From NCBI RefSeq assembly GCF_001595645.1, contig NZ_LNKT01000002.1, positions 22,846 through 86,845 of the forward strand: a DNA stretch of 64,000 bases. Reading direction: 5' to 3'. A program made the translations under genes and the position numbers. Shown here piece by piece: positions 8,964-18,550 of this stretch. How positions within the stretch are numbered: the stretch's first letter is position 1; each line of letters begins with the position of its first letter. The DNA is from Sulfurovum riftiae (GTDB lineage: Bacteria > Campylobacterota > Campylobacteria > Campylobacterales > Sulfurovaceae). The notes beneath the pieces are model-generated. The model was not told where the DNA came from. It saw only the letters and a program-made list of their open reading frames with translations, and ran no database searches.

Positions 8964-9305
8964 ATGTATCAAAAGAAAAAAGAACGTTTGTATGTCTGTG
9001 ATCTCCTGGAAGATCCCGCATTGACCTACCCTGCTTACTATATTCTCAGCAGCAGTATGCTGAAAAATGAAATGCTGCATGGAGCCATTGTCTCTCTGCA
9101 CAGTTTCGACCTCTCCTATTATGAGACACCGAAGCGTTTTGACGATATCTTTAAAATGTTCGATTCGGGAACATTTCCCATTTACAAAGAGAAGTACATT
9201 GTAGGATATTTTGGAAACAAGATGATGTTTCTTGAAAGTAACGGATGGAAGGGAATGCCTGCTACAGCGGAAATTTTCAAGCTTGAGAACTGGCTTGTAT
9301 GCTAA
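8964..9305 (+). CDS. Hypothetical protein, divergent from feo operon
   Basis: 113-aa soluble protein without signal peptide or membrane helix. It starts MYQKKKERLYVCDLLEDP and is rich in aromatic residues (many Y, F, W), with two cysteines (position 12 and the last residue). I do not recognise a family. The ribosome site is weak. The gene starts 34 bp after the palindrome and may share its regulation with the feo operon. Composition is normal for the region, so it is likely a real gene, but no function can be given. Confidence 0.6.
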   Translation: MYQKKKERLYVCDLLEDPALTYPAYYILSSSMLKNEMLHGAIVSLHSFDLSYYETPKRFDDIFKMFDSGTFPIYKEKYIVGYFGNKMMFLESNGWKGMPATAEIFKLENWLVC

Positions 9306-9375
9306 TTTTTACATAAAGATAAAAATTATTCTTTTAATTAAGACAAATTTTATCTTATTTAGGTTATACTTCGTC

Positions 9376-9500
9376 ATATCTTAGGAATCGGAAAGACATT
9401 TTTTATTCTTCCTCCTTTTTTAAAAACGTCAAGTGTGCTAACTACCCATTACCACATTACCTCCCATAACCAATCCGGTTCCTAAGATTGACAATCATTC
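9376..9500 (+). ncRNA. Possible small structured RNA
   Basis: The segment ATCTTAGGAATCGG (9378-9391) pairs with CCGGTTCCTAAGAT (9476-9489) over 14 bases with one G-U pair, closing a loop of about 84 nt. A TTATACT -10-like element ends at 9370, which would place the transcript start near 9377, exactly at the stem. After the stem comes a small hairpin (GATT-GAC-AATC) followed by a T-rich stretch. I do not recognise SRP RNA, 6S RNA or another known family. Alternatively it is a degenerate inverted-repeat element. Confidence 0.3.
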
Positions 9501-9626
9501 TTTCTACTTAAAAATCATAGAAAATCCCTATTACGATAAAACTTACAAAATACGACAACAGTATCTTTCTGTCAAGGAAAACGCTTGGTTAAAAAAAAGG
9601 TATTGAAAAGATAAAAAGAAGATAGT

Positions 9627-9650
9627 GCCATCACGCTATTCCGTGATGGC
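9627..9650 (-). terminator. Intrinsic terminator of clpB
   Basis: Perfect 9-bp stem GCCATCACG/CGTGATGGC with a 6-nt loop. Read on the minus strand it is followed by a T-rich tail (ACTATCTTCTTTTTATCTTTT). It starts 23 bp after the clpB stop codon. Confidence 0.8.
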
Positions 9651-9672
9651 TGTGGTATGGTACAGATATAGC

Positions 9673-12246
9673 TTAAGAGATATGTACTTCTATCTCTCCG
9701 TTGACCACGTCGAACTCGACATTGCTTCCCTCTACGACCTTGTCCTCGAGGATAAGCTCTGCCAGTCTATCCTCTACGACTTCGTAGAGTGCTCTCTTCA
9801 ATGGTCTGGCACCATAGACCGGGTCGAACCCGGCTTCTGCGATGTACGCTTTGGCAGCCGGTGTCAAGCTGATCTTGATATCACGCTCTGCCAGCTTCGC
9901 CTGGATACTCTTGAAGAGGATATCGACGATGGTGGTGATCGCATCGAGATCGAGCGGGTTGAAGATGACAATGTCATCAAGACGGTTGAGGAACTCCGGT
10001 TTGAAATTCTTTTTCAACTCATCATTCACCGCTTTTCTTCTGTCCTCAGGGTCTCTGAACTCCATGATCTTGTCTGACGCAATATTCGACGTCATGATAA
10101 TGATAGTGTTCTTGAAGTCCACCGTCACCCCTTTGTTGTCTGTAAGACGCCCATCATCGAGTACCTGAAGGAGCGTGTTGAAAACATCCGGGTGCGCCTT
10201 TTCGATCTCATCGAAAAGTACAACAGAGTACGGCTTTCTTCTGACCGCTTCGGTCAGCTGTCCGCCCTCTTCATACCCGACATATCCCGGAGGCGCACCG
10301 ACCAGTCTGCTGGCCGCATGTTTTTCCATGTACTCAGACATATCGATACGAATGAGTGACTTCTCAGAGTCAAAGAGGAATTTCGCCAGTGTCTTGGCCA
10401 CCTGTGTCTTACCGACACCAGTCGGTCCAAGGAACATGAAGCTACCGATAGGACGGTTGACATCGCTCAGTCCCGCTTTGTTACGCTTGATGGCACGTGC
10501 TACGGCTTTGAGCGCCTCTTCCTGTCCTACGACCTCTTCTTTGAGGATGCTTTCGATGGCAAGGATCTTCTCTTTCTCGCCCTGCAGCATTTTGTTGACG
10601 GAGATGCCTGTCCAGCGGCTTACAATGCTGGCGATCATCTCTTCATCCACAGAGTTCTTGAGCAGTGTTCCCTCTGCCATCATCTGGTTCCACTTATCTT
10701 CCAGTGCTTTGAGCTCTTCCTGTTTTGCAGGGATCTGCCCATATTCTATCTCGGCAGCTTTGTTGAAGTCTCCTTCACGTTTGACCGCTTCCGCCTGCGT
10801 TTTAAGTGACTCGATGGCAGATTTGATCTCTGCGATCTGGTTGAAGACCTCTTTTTCATTGTCGAACTGGTTCTGCAATGAAACTTTTCTCTCTTCAAGG
10901 TCTGCCAGCTCTTTCTCTATCTCTTCAAGACGTGCATCGTTCTTGCTGCCCTCTTCCATCTTGAGAGCCTCTTTTTCAACCTGAAGTGTAGAGATTTCAC
11001 GTTTGATCTTCGCAAGATCGGTCGGTTCACTCTCTATCTGCATCTTCAGTTCGGCTGCAGCCTCATCTATGAGGTCGATCGCCTTGTCCGGAAGGAATCT
11101 GTCAGTAATGTAACGGTCCGAAAGCTTTGCCGCAGCAACCAGTGCCGCATCGGTAATGGTCACATTGTGGTGTGCTTCGAGTCTGTCCTTGATACCTCTG
11201 AGTATCTGCAGCGCCTCGTTGATGCTTGGTTCATCCACTTTGACAGGCTGGAAACGTCTCTGCAGCGCAGCATCTTTTTCAAAATACTTTCTGTACTCTT
11301 TGAGCGTTGTTGCACCGATGGTATGCAGTTCACCACGTGCCAGTGCCGGCTTGAGGATGTTTGCGGCATCATTTCCGCCTTCAGATGCTCCGGCACCAAC
11401 AATGGTGTGGATCTCATCGATGAACAGAATGATGTTCGCTGCCTCTTTGACTTCGTCAATGACTGCTTTGAGTCTGTCTTCGAATTCACCTCTGTATTTC
11501 GCACCTGCAATCAGCCTGTTCATGTCAAGTGAGATCACTTTCATGTTCTGCAGGCTCAAAGGTACCTCTTTGTTGACAATACGCTGTGCCAGTCCCTCTA
11601 CGATGGCTGTCTTACCCGTACCCGGTTCACCTATGAGAATAGGATTGTTCTTTGTCTTACGGATGAGGATCTGCATCATTCTCTGCACCTCTTCATCTCT
11701 GCCGATGACCGGATCGAGCTCGCCGTCCAGCGCTTTCTGGTTAAGGTCTATACCGTACTGCGATAGTGCTTCAAGTGTCTCATCACCGCTTTGTGAATCG
11801 ATCTGCTTTCCGCCGCGAATTGACTCAAGTGTCTTTTTGAACTCGGAGATATCCAGGTATTTACCCAGAATATCCTTAATGAAACTCTCCTCGGCATTGG
11901 CAAGCAGCCAGGCATCTACTGCCAGGTACTGGTCTCCATTTGCTGCCATGACACCTTCGGCGTTCTGCAGTGAACGTACAAGGTTCTGCCCCAGTTTAAT
12001 ATTTTCTTTGGTGACAGTTGAAACCTTCGGAAGTTTGTCCGCAATAGATTTCGCTTCCAATTCAATGGCCGCTTTGTCAGCGTTCATTTTATTGAGGGTC
12101 TGATTAAGAATGGAATTGCTATTGGTCAACAATGCCCAGATCAGATGGATCGGCTCGACTTCCTGATTTTTATTGTGTAATGCGAGGGATACTCCCGATT
12201 CGATAGTCCCTTGCATTTGGTTGGTTAATTTCTCTAAAATACTCAT
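9673..12246 (-). CDS. clpB: ATP-dependent disaggregase ClpB
   Basis: 857-aa Hsp100 chaperone that, with DnaK, pulls proteins out of aggregates. In order: N-domain, NBD1 with Walker A GEPGTGKT near residue 200, a coiled middle domain (about 405-520, rich in E, K, L, with repeated heptads), NBD2 with Walker A GPTGVGKT near 600, and the ClpB C-terminus. The middle domain distinguishes it from ClpA/ClpC. The ATG at 12246 has AGGAG 7 bp upstream. A consensus promoter and a HAIR-like operator precede it and a strong terminator follows, so it is a single-gene heat-shock unit. Confidence 0.97.
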   Translation of the reverse strand: MSILEKLTNQMQGTIESGVSLALHNKNQEVEPIHLIWALLTNSNSILNQTLNKMNADKAAIELEAKSIADKLPKVSTVTKENIKLGQNLVRSLQNAEGVMAANGDQYLAVDAWLLANAEESFIKDILGKYLDISEFKKTLESIRGGKQIDSQSGDETLEALSQYGIDLNQKALDGELDPVIGRDEEVQRMMQILIRKTKNNPILIGEPGTGKTAIVEGLAQRIVNKEVPLSLQNMKVISLDMNRLIAGAKYRGEFEDRLKAVIDEVKEAANIILFIDEIHTIVGAGASEGGNDAANILKPALARGELHTIGATTLKEYRKYFEKDAALQRRFQPVKVDEPSINEALQILRGIKDRLEAHHNVTITDAALVAAAKLSDRYITDRFLPDKAIDLIDEAAAELKMQIESEPTDLAKIKREISTLQVEKEALKMEEGSKNDARLEEIEKELADLEERKVSLQNQFDNEKEVFNQIAEIKSAIESLKTQAEAVKREGDFNKAAEIEYGQIPAKQEELKALEDKWNQMMAEGTLLKNSVDEEMIASIVSRWTGISVNKMLQGEKEKILAIESILKEEVVGQEEALKAVARAIKRNKAGLSDVNRPIGSFMFLGPTGVGKTQVAKTLAKFLFDSEKSLIRIDMSEYMEKHAASRLVGAPPGYVGYEEGGQLTEAVRRKPYSVVLFDEIEKAHPDVFNTLLQVLDDGRLTDNKGVTVDFKNTIIIMTSNIASDKIMEFRDPEDRRKAVNDELKKNFKPEFLNRLDDIVIFNPLDLDAITTIVDILFKSIQAKLAERDIKISLTPAAKAYIAEAGFDPVYGARPLKRALYEVVEDRLAELILEDKVVEGSNVEFDVVNGEIEVHIS

Positions 12247-12278
12247 AACACTCTCCTGATAATTGATAAATTTTCCAT

Positions 12279-12308
12279 ATTATACAACTTTAGTCACTTC
12301 TTGTCAAG
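12279..12308 (-). promoter_or_regulatory. clpB promoter with overlapping HAIR-like (HspR) operator
   Basis: On the minus strand TTGACA (12307-12302), a 17-bp spacer and TATAAT (12284-12279) form a full consensus sigma-70 promoter, unusual here because most promoters in this window lack a -35. Overlapping it, 12288-12308 reads CTTTAGT-N7-TGTCAAG on the plus strand. This matches the HspR-associated inverted repeat CTTGAGT-N7-ACTCAAG at 11 of 14 positions with exact spacing. A repressor bound there would cover the -35. HspR is a known heat-shock repressor in Helicobacter and Campylobacter; binding here is inference. Confidence 0.65.
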
Positions 12309-12399
12309 TTTCTTTAATCATTTTATTTAATCAAGTAGAAAAAAGATATTTTGGTTATACTTTTTTTTAAAAAATACAGAACATGATTAGGAAAACATT

Positions 12400-12975
12400 A
12401 TGAAACAACTACTGACCATTCTACTGCTTGCAGCCACCTTTGCTTCTATAGTCTCTGCACAGGATGCAGACCCTGCAGAGGTCTTTGAAGAGATGAAGAA
12501 ATCTCTGAAGGGTGAGTGGAGACTCTCGGAAGAAGCAAAACAGATCGATACGACAGGTGCCTATAAAAATCCCTATATTTACCACCTTGTCGGCACTGAC
12601 CAGACTGCCCTTGCCTACAAATTCATAGGTTTTGGCTCTACCCTGCAGGAGGATCTTCTGCCAGATACCAAAAAACAGATGGTGACAATGTACCACTGTG
12701 ACGACTATGTGGACTGCAGTGAACTTCGTGCCACACACTACTGTGCCAAAATGAATCAGCCAGAGTTCATCCTCAACACCAAAGAGACAAAAAAAGGAAA
12801 ATTCGTTTTTGACTGCAATATGAAGACAAAACTTTGCAACTCCAATGAAGACCACATCCACAAGATCATTCTTGAGTTTTCCGAAAACGGAAATCATCTC
12901 AAATCTTCTTATCTGGGCTGGACAGATCAGAAACCGAACAAGAAAAACTCCATATACCATTTCGACAGAAAATAG
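12400..12975 (+). CDS. Hypothetical secreted protein
   Basis: 191-aa protein with a clear signal peptide (MKQLLTILLLAATFASIVSA, cleavage before QDADP). The mature part is polar and has five cysteines between about residues 107 and 147 (CDDYVDC, YC, DC, LC), which suggests disulfides or metal binding in the periplasm. No family recognised. A TTATACT -10 lies about 45 bp upstream. It stands alone between clpB and ctpA. Confidence 0.7.
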   Translation: MKQLLTILLLAATFASIVSAQDADPAEVFEEMKKSLKGEWRLSEEAKQIDTTGAYKNPYIYHLVGTDQTALAYKFIGFGSTLQEDLLPDTKKQMVTMYHCDDYVDCSELRATHYCAKMNQPEFILNTKETKKGKFVFDCNMKTKLCNSNEDHIHKIILEFSENGNHLKSSYLGWTDQKPNKKNSIYHFDRK

Positions 12976-13104
12976 AGCTGCCATGCTCTATTTGCAACCT
13001 GTCGGTTTAACTACCATTTACTCTTCATTACTATAGTAACAAAACAGCAACCTCTTAGTGAGATTTCTATAAAATAATAAACTAATTTACGGAGCATATT
13101 ATCC

Positions 13105-14457
13105 ATGATCAAAAAAAGTAAAAAAATCATTGCTACAGGGCTGATCTCGACCCTGACGGCTGCCTACCTCCTGGGAGGATTCGCACAGGCAAAGAGCACG
13201 ACAAGCCAGTCTACGGCAAAAGACAAGCTTGAAGCCTATATCAAGTTCACACAGATCCTCAATGTGATCGAAAAAGAGTATGTGGATGAGACCAATACCA
13301 CAGACCTCATAGACAAAGCGCTCAAAGGCCTTCTGAGCAACCTCGACTCACATTCCACTTTTATGAATACCAAAGAGTACAAGGACCTTACGGTCCAGAC
13401 CAAAGGTGAATTCGGTGGACTGGGTATCTCTGTAGGCATGAAGGACGGTGCACTTACCGTCATTGCACCGCTTGAAGGCACCCCTGCAATGAAAGCGGGT
13501 ATCAAAGCGGGAGACATCATCCTCAAGATCGATGACAAAGCGACCATCGGTATGACCATCGACGAGTCCGTCAAACTGATGAGAGGCAAACCAAAGACCG
13601 ACATTGTGCTGACTGTTGTCAGAAAGAATGCGCCCAAGCCTATTACCATCAAGATCACCAGGGATATCATCAAGATCCAGTCGGTATATGCCAAAAACTT
13701 TGAGACGGAAAAGGACCTGCTCTATGTTCATGTCACCTCCTTTGACCAGAAGGTCGTAGAAGATATGAAAAAAGCGATCAAAGAGCATAACGATACCAAA
13801 GGGCTCATCCTTGACCTCAGGAACAATCCGGGTGGACTGCTGGACCAGGCGGTAGGCCTTGTGGACATGTTCGTCAAAGAGGGTGTCATTGTCAGCCAGA
13901 AGGGCCGCAGCAAGCTTGAGAACGTAGAGTACAAAGCAACGCCCGAGAACACCGACACCCAAACACCTATGGTGGTTCTCGTAAACGGCGGTTCCGCTTC
14001 GGCCAGCGAGATCGTCTCCGGTGCACTGCAGGACTTCAACCGCTCCATTGTTGTAGGGGAAAAGACCTTCGGTAAAGGTTCGGTACAGGTTGTCATGCCT
14101 ATCGGAGAAGATGAAGCACTCAAACTTACCGTTGCACGCTACTACCTCCCGAGCGGACGTACGATCCAGGCAAAAGGGGTTACTCCGGACATCATCGTAC
14201 ATCATGGCGAGATCCCGAAAAAAGAGGACCCGCTTTTTCTCAAAGAGGCCGATCTCAAAAAACACCTTGAAGAGGAACTGGAGAAAATAGATGCAAATGC
14301 TACGAAAAAATCCATCAGGGTCGACAGCAACACTACCATATCCGAAGATGACAACAAAACAATCATCTCGGAAAAACTGCTTTACAAAGATGCACAGCTG
14401 AAGATCGGCGTAGATATTCTCAAAGCATTGGTAATTACAAATAAAGGAAAAAAATAA
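13105..14457 (+). CDS. ctpA: C-terminal processing protease CtpA (S41)
   Basis: 450-aa periplasmic serine protease. It has an N-terminal signal or anchor helix (residues 8-28), a leading domain, a PDZ domain (about 100-180, [15 protein letters not shown]) and an S41 catalytic domain with Ser297 in NGGSASASE and Lys324 in [11 protein letters not shown], the Ser-Lys dyad. The C-terminal tail (from about 375) is charged and low-complexity. CtpA enzymes trim or degrade envelope proteins from their C-termini. Its stop overlaps purC by one base (TAATG), starting a seven-gene overlapping operon. Confidence 0.95.
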   Translation: MIKKSKKIIATGLISTLTAAYLLGGFAQAKSTTSQSTAKDKLEAYIKFTQILNVIEKEYVDETNTTDLIDKALKGLLSNLDSHSTFMNTKEYKDLTVQTKGEFGGLGISVGMKDGALTVIAPLEGTPAMKAGIKAGDIILKIDDKATIGMTIDESVKLMRGKPKTDIVLTVVRKNAPKPITIKITRDIIKIQSVYAKNFETEKDLLYVHVTSFDQKVVEDMKKAIKEHNDTKGLILDLRNNPGGLLDQAVGLVDMFVKEGVIVSQKGRSKLENVEYKATPENTDTQTPMVVLVNGGSASASEIVSGALQDFNRSIVVGEKTFGKGSVQVVMPIGEDEALKLTVARYYLPSGRTIQAKGVTPDIIVHHGEIPKKEDPLFLKEADLKKHLEEELEKIDANATKKSIRVDSNTTISEDDNKTIISEKLLYKDAQLKIGVDILKALVITNKGKK

Positions 14458-15191
14458 TGATAACAGATTCGTTGGTCAAACAGGAATTGGTGTATGAAGG
14501 GAAAGCAAAAAAGATCTGGTCTACGGAGTATGAAGATCTTTACATCTCAGAGTTCAAAGATGATCTTACGGCATTCAATGGAGAGAAGAAGTCAAGCGAA
14601 GAAGGCAAAGGTGCCCTCAACAACAAGATCTCGACAGAACTTTTCAAATACCTGAACAAGAAGGGGGTCCCTACCCACTTCGTAGAGATGCTCGATGAGA
14701 ACCATATGCTGCACAAAAAAGCGGATGTCATTCTCATTGAAGTGATCGTAAGGAACATTGCTACGGGAAGCCTCAGCAGGAACCTCGGGATCGAAGACGG
14801 CAAGGTGCTTCCCTTCACACTGGTTGAGTTCGACTACAAGAACGATGAACTCGGAGACCCGAAACTCAATGACCAGCACTGCCTCCTTCTGAACCTGGTA
14901 AGCGACACTTCCGAACTGGAATATATCCGCTACATGGCAAGACGTATCAATGACCTGCTCAAGGCATTCTATGCCCAGCGCAACTTGATACTGGTCGATT
15001 TCAAGCTCGAGTTCGGACGTGACATGGACGGGAACATCATCCTCATCGATGAACTCAGCCCGGACAATTTCAGACTCTGGGACTCCGAGAGCGGGGAGAG
15101 CATGGACAAAGACCGTTTCAGACAGGGACTTGGCGGACTCAAAGTGGCGTACGAAGAGGTACTTAACAGAATTTTAGGGGAGACTATATAA
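14457..15191 (+). CDS. purC: SAICAR synthetase PurC
   Basis: 244-aa enzyme joining aspartate to CAIR with ATP in purine synthesis. Typical blocks: [48 protein letters not shown] and [11 protein letters not shown]...[12 protein letters not shown]. Full length. It is joined to ctpA and purS by one-base overlaps. Confidence 0.97.
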   Translation: MITDSLVKQELVYEGKAKKIWSTEYEDLYISEFKDDLTAFNGEKKSSEEGKGALNNKISTELFKYLNKKGVPTHFVEMLDENHMLHKKADVILIEVIVRNIATGSLSRNLGIEDGKVLPFTLVEFDYKNDELGDPKLNDQHCLLLNLVSDTSELEYIRYMARRINDLLKAFYAQRNLILVDFKLEFGRDMDGNIILIDELSPDNFRLWDSESGESMDKDRFRQGLGGLKVAYEEVLNRILGETI

Positions 15192-15433
15192 TGATAACAG
15201 CAATCGTAAACGTATTTTTGAAAGAGGGTGTTCTTGACCCGCAGGGAAAGGCAGCACACCATGCACTTGATTCACTCGGGTTCGAAGGTGTGTCGGATGT
15301 ACGCATCGGCAAGCAGATCGTTATCAAGCTTGATACAGATGACAAGAGCAAAGCGGAAGCGGAAGTCAAAGAGATGTGCGAAACACTGCTTGCCAACACT
15401 GTCATCGAAGACTATACCATAGAGATAGTGTAA
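15191..15433 (+). CDS. purS: FGAM synthase subunit PurS
   Basis: 80-aa small subunit that bridges PurQ and the small form of PurL in FGAM synthase. Characteristic: VFLKEGVLDPQGKAAHHAL, LGFEGVSDVRIGKQIV and the MCETLLANTVIEDY end. It overlaps purC and purQ by one base each. Its presence implies a separate small PurL elsewhere in the genome. Confidence 0.96.
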   Translation: MITAIVNVFLKEGVLDPQGKAAHHALDSLGFEGVSDVRIGKQIVIKLDTDDKSKAEAEVKEMCETLLANTVIEDYTIEIV

Positions 15434-16104
15434 TGAAAGTAGCGGTATTACGATTTCCCGGGACAAACTGCGAATTCGATACGCAGTATGCATTTGAGAA
15501 ACTGGGCCACACTACCAAACTGGTATGGCACGAAGAGATGACACTGCCTGAAGATATCGACCTTGTAGTCGTACCCGGAGGATTCTCCTACGGCGACTAC
15601 CTCCGTTCAGGCTCCATTGCACGTTTTTCACCGGTCATGAAAGCGGTATCGAAGTACGCAAACGACGGTGGAAAGGTACTGGGTATCTGTAACGGCTTTC
15701 AGATCCTGACTGAAGCGGGTCTTCTTCCCGGTGCCTTGAAGCGCAACAACAACCTCCACTTCATTTCAAAGCACCAGAACCTCTGTGTCATCAACAACGA
15801 CAATGCGTTTTTGAACCAGTGCGAAGCAGGCGAAGTGCTCAATATTCCTATCGCGCATGCGGACGGCAACTACTACATCGATGATGAAGGTTTCAAAAAA
15901 CTTGAAGAGAATGGTCAGATCCTGCTTCGTTACTCTGACGAGAACGGCAACCCTGTCGTGGTCAACGGTTCAGTCACATCCATAGCCGGTGTCTGCAACG
16001 AAAACAAAAATGTTTTTGGCCTGATGCCCCACCCGGAGCGTGCACTCGAAGCGATCCTGGGAAGTGAAGACGGCATACGTATGCTTAAAGGTTTTGAAGC
16101 CTGA
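15433..16104 (+). CDS. purQ: FGAM synthase glutaminase subunit PurQ
   Basis: 223-aa class-I glutamine amidotransferase that supplies ammonia to PurL. It starts MKVAVLRFPGTNCEFD. The nucleophile is Cys86 in GICNGFQ, and the catalytic His-Glu pair lies in MPHPERALE near the C-terminus. The start at 15433 overlaps the purS stop (TAATG); the longer open frame upstream lies inside purS. Confidence 0.97.
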   Translation: MKVAVLRFPGTNCEFDTQYAFEKLGHTTKLVWHEEMTLPEDIDLVVVPGGFSYGDYLRSGSIARFSPVMKAVSKYANDGGKVLGICNGFQILTEAGLLPGALKRNNNLHFISKHQNLCVINNDNAFLNQCEAGEVLNIPIAHADGNYYIDDEGFKKLEENGQILLRYSDENGNPVVVNGSVTSIAGVCNENKNVFGLMPHPERALEAILGSEDGIRMLKGFEA

Positions 16105-17147
16105 TGCCGATCCTGCGTTCATTGGGCCTGATGCTCCTGCTGGTGTTTTCTTTCACCGCCCTGCTGAACGCTCAGGCAGAATACAAGTATAGTTATATAC
16201 CCAAAAAGGTCTATGAGAATCAACTCTTCCCCCTGACCGTGATCGATACGGCACGTACAAAAGATGACAATCCCCAGTTCCAGTTCGACCCTTTGAGTCC
16301 GGTACAGCCTATTTTTGAAGACCCCCTGGTCATCCATAACGGCAGTGACAGTTTCTATACATTTTATTTCAAAGCCGGAAAGGTCGATGTGAGAATTCCC
16401 CGACTCTTCATTGTCTCCCCCTCTGTAGACACCTCTTTGGAACCACATACCATACATCTTGCACATCTCAAACTCAGAGACGATTTTTGCGGTGTCTACG
16501 CGGCAGACATGGAGATTAAGAATTCACAGGTCTCCAACTATGATGAGAAGAACCATCTCCTTACCCTCACCATAGAAGCCAATGAAGCCAATCTTGAAGA
16601 TATACATCTCAATGGTGTGGAAGAATCCGGACTCGAAGACCTTAAAAGAAAGTTCGCCAAAGTGAAGGCGGAGTTTTATATCGTGCTTCCCGTGGAACAG
16701 AAAAGTCTCAAATTCACCTACTTCAATACCATCAAGAACCAGTATGTCTACCTCGAAGCCTCTGCAGAACTTGCGGACGATACGGTAGTGACCCAGTCAG
16801 ATCTGAACCCAAAAGAGGACAGTTTCGATAAGCTGAAGAAGTATACGTTCATGTTCCTGGTCGGATTTTTCTTTTTGATGTTTCTCATAAAGAGGGATTT
16901 CTTCTATCTTGTGCTGGGTGTCGTTTCGCTCATAACGCTGCTGACCTTTTACATTCCCCATAAAAAGATCTGTGTCAAACAGGGTGCCCCGCTCTACCTG
17001 CTTCCGACCCATACCAGCACCATCGGCACGAAGGTCGATGAGGATTTTGAAACTTCATTGCTCGGGGAACGCGAAGAGTTCCTTAAAATAGAATACAAAC
17101 ATGGAATCATAGGATGGATAAAAAATGAAGATCTTTGCGAAAATTAG
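16104..17147 (+). CDS. Hypothetical membrane protein with C-terminal SH3-like region
   Basis: 347-aa protein with a signal peptide (residues 1-24, ending LLNAQA), an extracytoplasmic beta-rich region (about 25-235), two adjacent membrane helices (about 250-283) and a C-terminal stretch of about 60 residues (KICVKQGAPLYLLPTH... GIIGWIKNEDLC) that reads like a bacterial SH3 domain. I do not know the family. It overlaps purQ by one base and plsC by 23 bases, so it is expressed with purine and phospholipid genes. An envelope role is suggested by architecture and by plsC next door; this is inference. Confidence 0.7.
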   Translation: MPILRSLGLMLLLVFSFTALLNAQAEYKYSYIPKKVYENQLFPLTVIDTARTKDDNPQFQFDPLSPVQPIFEDPLVIHNGSDSFYTFYFKAGKVDVRIPRLFIVSPSVDTSLEPHTIHLAHLKLRDDFCGVYAADMEIKNSQVSNYDEKNHLLTLTIEANEANLEDIHLNGVEESGLEDLKRKFAKVKAEFYIVLPVEQKSLKFTYFNTIKNQYVYLEASAELADDTVVTQSDLNPKEDSFDKLKKYTFMFLVGFFFLMFLIKRDFFYLVLGVVSLITLLTFYIPHKKICVKQGAPLYLLPTHTSTIGTKVDEDFETSLLGEREEFLKIEYKHGIIGWIKNEDLCEN

Positions 17148-17835
17148 ATTTGGCTGGAATGCCTTTGTCATTGCCGTCAATACAGGTTTGATCATGATAC
17201 CCGCGATCGTTCTTTTCCCAAAGTACAAAGGTCCCATCATGCATCATCTGAACCGTCTTACACTCTTTTTGATGGGTGCAAAACTTTCCCAGGAGGGAGA
17301 GATGGACCCGGAAGCGGACCTCTATGTCATGAACCATCAGGGTATCATCGATATCATCGGTATGGAGGCCCTACAGAACAGACACCTCAGATGGGTGGCG
17401 AAAAAAGAGCTTTTCTCTATGCCTATCTACGGACATCTGCTGCGCCACGGCGATATGATCTCACTTGACAGAAGCAACAAGGCCGGCCTGATCAAACTGA
17501 TGAAAGATGTCAAAGAATCCCTTGAAGTCAAACATCGCCCAGTGGCGATCTTCCCTGAAGGCACAAGGGCCAAGGACCAGACAGTACTTCCTTTTAAACA
17601 GGGAACGAAAATGATCGCTGAAAAACTCAATCTCAAGGTGCAGCCGGTCGTGATCACCGGAAGCAAATGGATACTGAACGAACATGACAAAACAGGACAC
17701 GGCGGGACCGTACATTACAAATTCCTCCCGACCATAACAGCGGACAAGAACAACAAAGAGTGGTTCGACACCCTCCACCAACAAATGCAGGAAGAGATAG
17801 ACAATGAATACACTGACCATCATCGCAGTCGCTAG
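17125..17835 (+). CDS. plsC: 1-acyl-sn-glycerol-3-phosphate acyltransferase PlsC
   Basis: 236-aa membrane-associated enzyme making phosphatidate from lysophosphatidate. The HX4D motif is His71-Asp76 in NHQGIID, and FPEGTR is at 143-148. One N-terminal helix (about 11-30) anchors it. Length normal. The start lies inside the previous gene (23-base overlap) and its end overlaps fluC by 32 bases. Confidence 0.93.
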   Translation: MKIFAKIRFGWNAFVIAVNTGLIMIPAIVLFPKYKGPIMHHLNRLTLFLMGAKLSQEGEMDPEADLYVMNHQGIIDIIGMEALQNRHLRWVAKKELFSMPIYGHLLRHGDMISLDRSNKAGLIKLMKDVKESLEVKHRPVAIFPEGTRAKDQTVLPFKQGTKMIAEKLNLKVQPVVITGSKWILNEHDKTGHGGTVHYKFLPTITADKNNKEWFDTLHQQMQEEIDNEYTDHHRSR

Positions 17836-18190
17836 CGGCGGCGCCATAGGCGCCACGCTGAGACTGCTCCTCAACGGTCTCATCAACAGGCACTTCATCC
17901 ACCCGCTCCCTCTGGGGACCCTGGGAGTCAACCTGCTGGGAAGTCTCATCATCGGTATACTCTTCGCCTATTTCCACCTGAACACCTCACTCTCCCCGCA
18001 CCTGAAGACCTTCATGGTCACGGGGATACTGGGGGCACTGACAACCTACTCCACCTTCGCCATAGAGAGCTTTTTTCTGCTTGAAGCAGGACATTATACC
18101 CATGCCTTCATCAATATGGCACTCAACGTCTTTGGCACCATATTCATGGCAGGCATCGGATACCTTCTGGTACTGCAGCTGGCAAAATAA
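17804..18190 (+). CDS. fluC: Fluoride channel FluC (CrcB)
   Basis: 128-aa protein with four membrane helices. Family motifs: GGAIGATLR near the N-terminus, GTLGVNLLGS, and GALTTYSTFAIE around residues 72-84. FluC dimers export fluoride and protect enolase and pyrophosphatase. It is the last gene of the overlapping ctpA-pur-plsC run. No fluoride riboswitch is visible, as there is no leader. Confidence 0.93.
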   Translation: MNTLTIIAVASGGAIGATLRLLLNGLINRHFIHPLPLGTLGVNLLGSLIIGILFAYFHLNTSLSPHLKTFMVTGILGALTTYSTFAIESFFLLEAGHYTHAFINMALNVFGTIFMAGIGYLLVLQLAK

Positions 18191-18213
18191 ATTTCAATTA
18201 CATTAGGAAAATA

Positions 18214-18474
18214 ATGAACACATTAACACAAGAGATAGAAAAACACATCAAGAAACTGGTCAACCCGTTAAAAGAGGAAGAGGACCTGCTAAGCGTTCTG
18301 AAAGTGAAGCTTACAAAGAAAGAGTTGAAACTGCTCAAAGCCTGGGCCGAAGAGACCCCGACCGAAGAGATCCGGACCAAGCTGAATCTCGATGAAACGC
18401 ACTATGCCGACCTCTCCACCAAGCTTATCAAGAAGCTTAATCAGGAGAAGATCAAGCAAACTATCTGTCTCTGA
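18214..18474 (+). CDS. Hypothetical protein, small and charged
   Basis: 86-aa acidic and basic helical protein (MNTLTQEIEKHIKKLVNP...). The middle (KLTKKELKLLKAWAEETPTEEIRTKLNLDETHYADLST, written here only in part as a helix-turn-helix-like pattern) may be a small winged-helix-like fold, but no DNA-binding family is recognised. AGGA lies 6 bp before the ATG. It starts 23 bp after fluC and could be the tail of that operon. Confidence 0.6.
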   Translation: MNTLTQEIEKHIKKLVNPLKEEEDLLSVLKVKLTKKELKLLKAWAEETPTEEIRTKLNLDETHYADLSTKLIKKLNQEKIKQTICL

Positions 18475-18550
18475 TTTCATAGATCTCAAAGTTTTTATGT
18501 TCTATCATATAAAAAGGCCATTGGTCTTTAATTTAACAGAAGGATAGAAA

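Larger units (their letters stand above)
9306..9672. other. AT-rich intergenic region without protein gene
   Basis: 366 bp between the orphan ORF and the clpB stop with no convincing ORF. It holds a -10-like TTATACT near 9364-9370 on the plus strand, a pair of complementary 14-mers that may close a structured RNA (separate entry), and the clpB terminator at 9627-9650. The part 9500-9620 shows nothing recognisable. Confidence 0.6.

Noticed and set aside
9364..9399. 11-residue minus-strand ORF (MSFRFLRYDEV) with AAGGAGG upstream
   Set aside because: Spacing to the ATG is 11 bases, it leads to no downstream gene on that strand, and it overlaps the inverted-repeat segment; too short to support as a gene.
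17804..17835. Possible frameshift between plsC and fluC
   Set aside because: The 32-base overlap leaves both proteins full length with complete motifs, so it is a real gene overlap.
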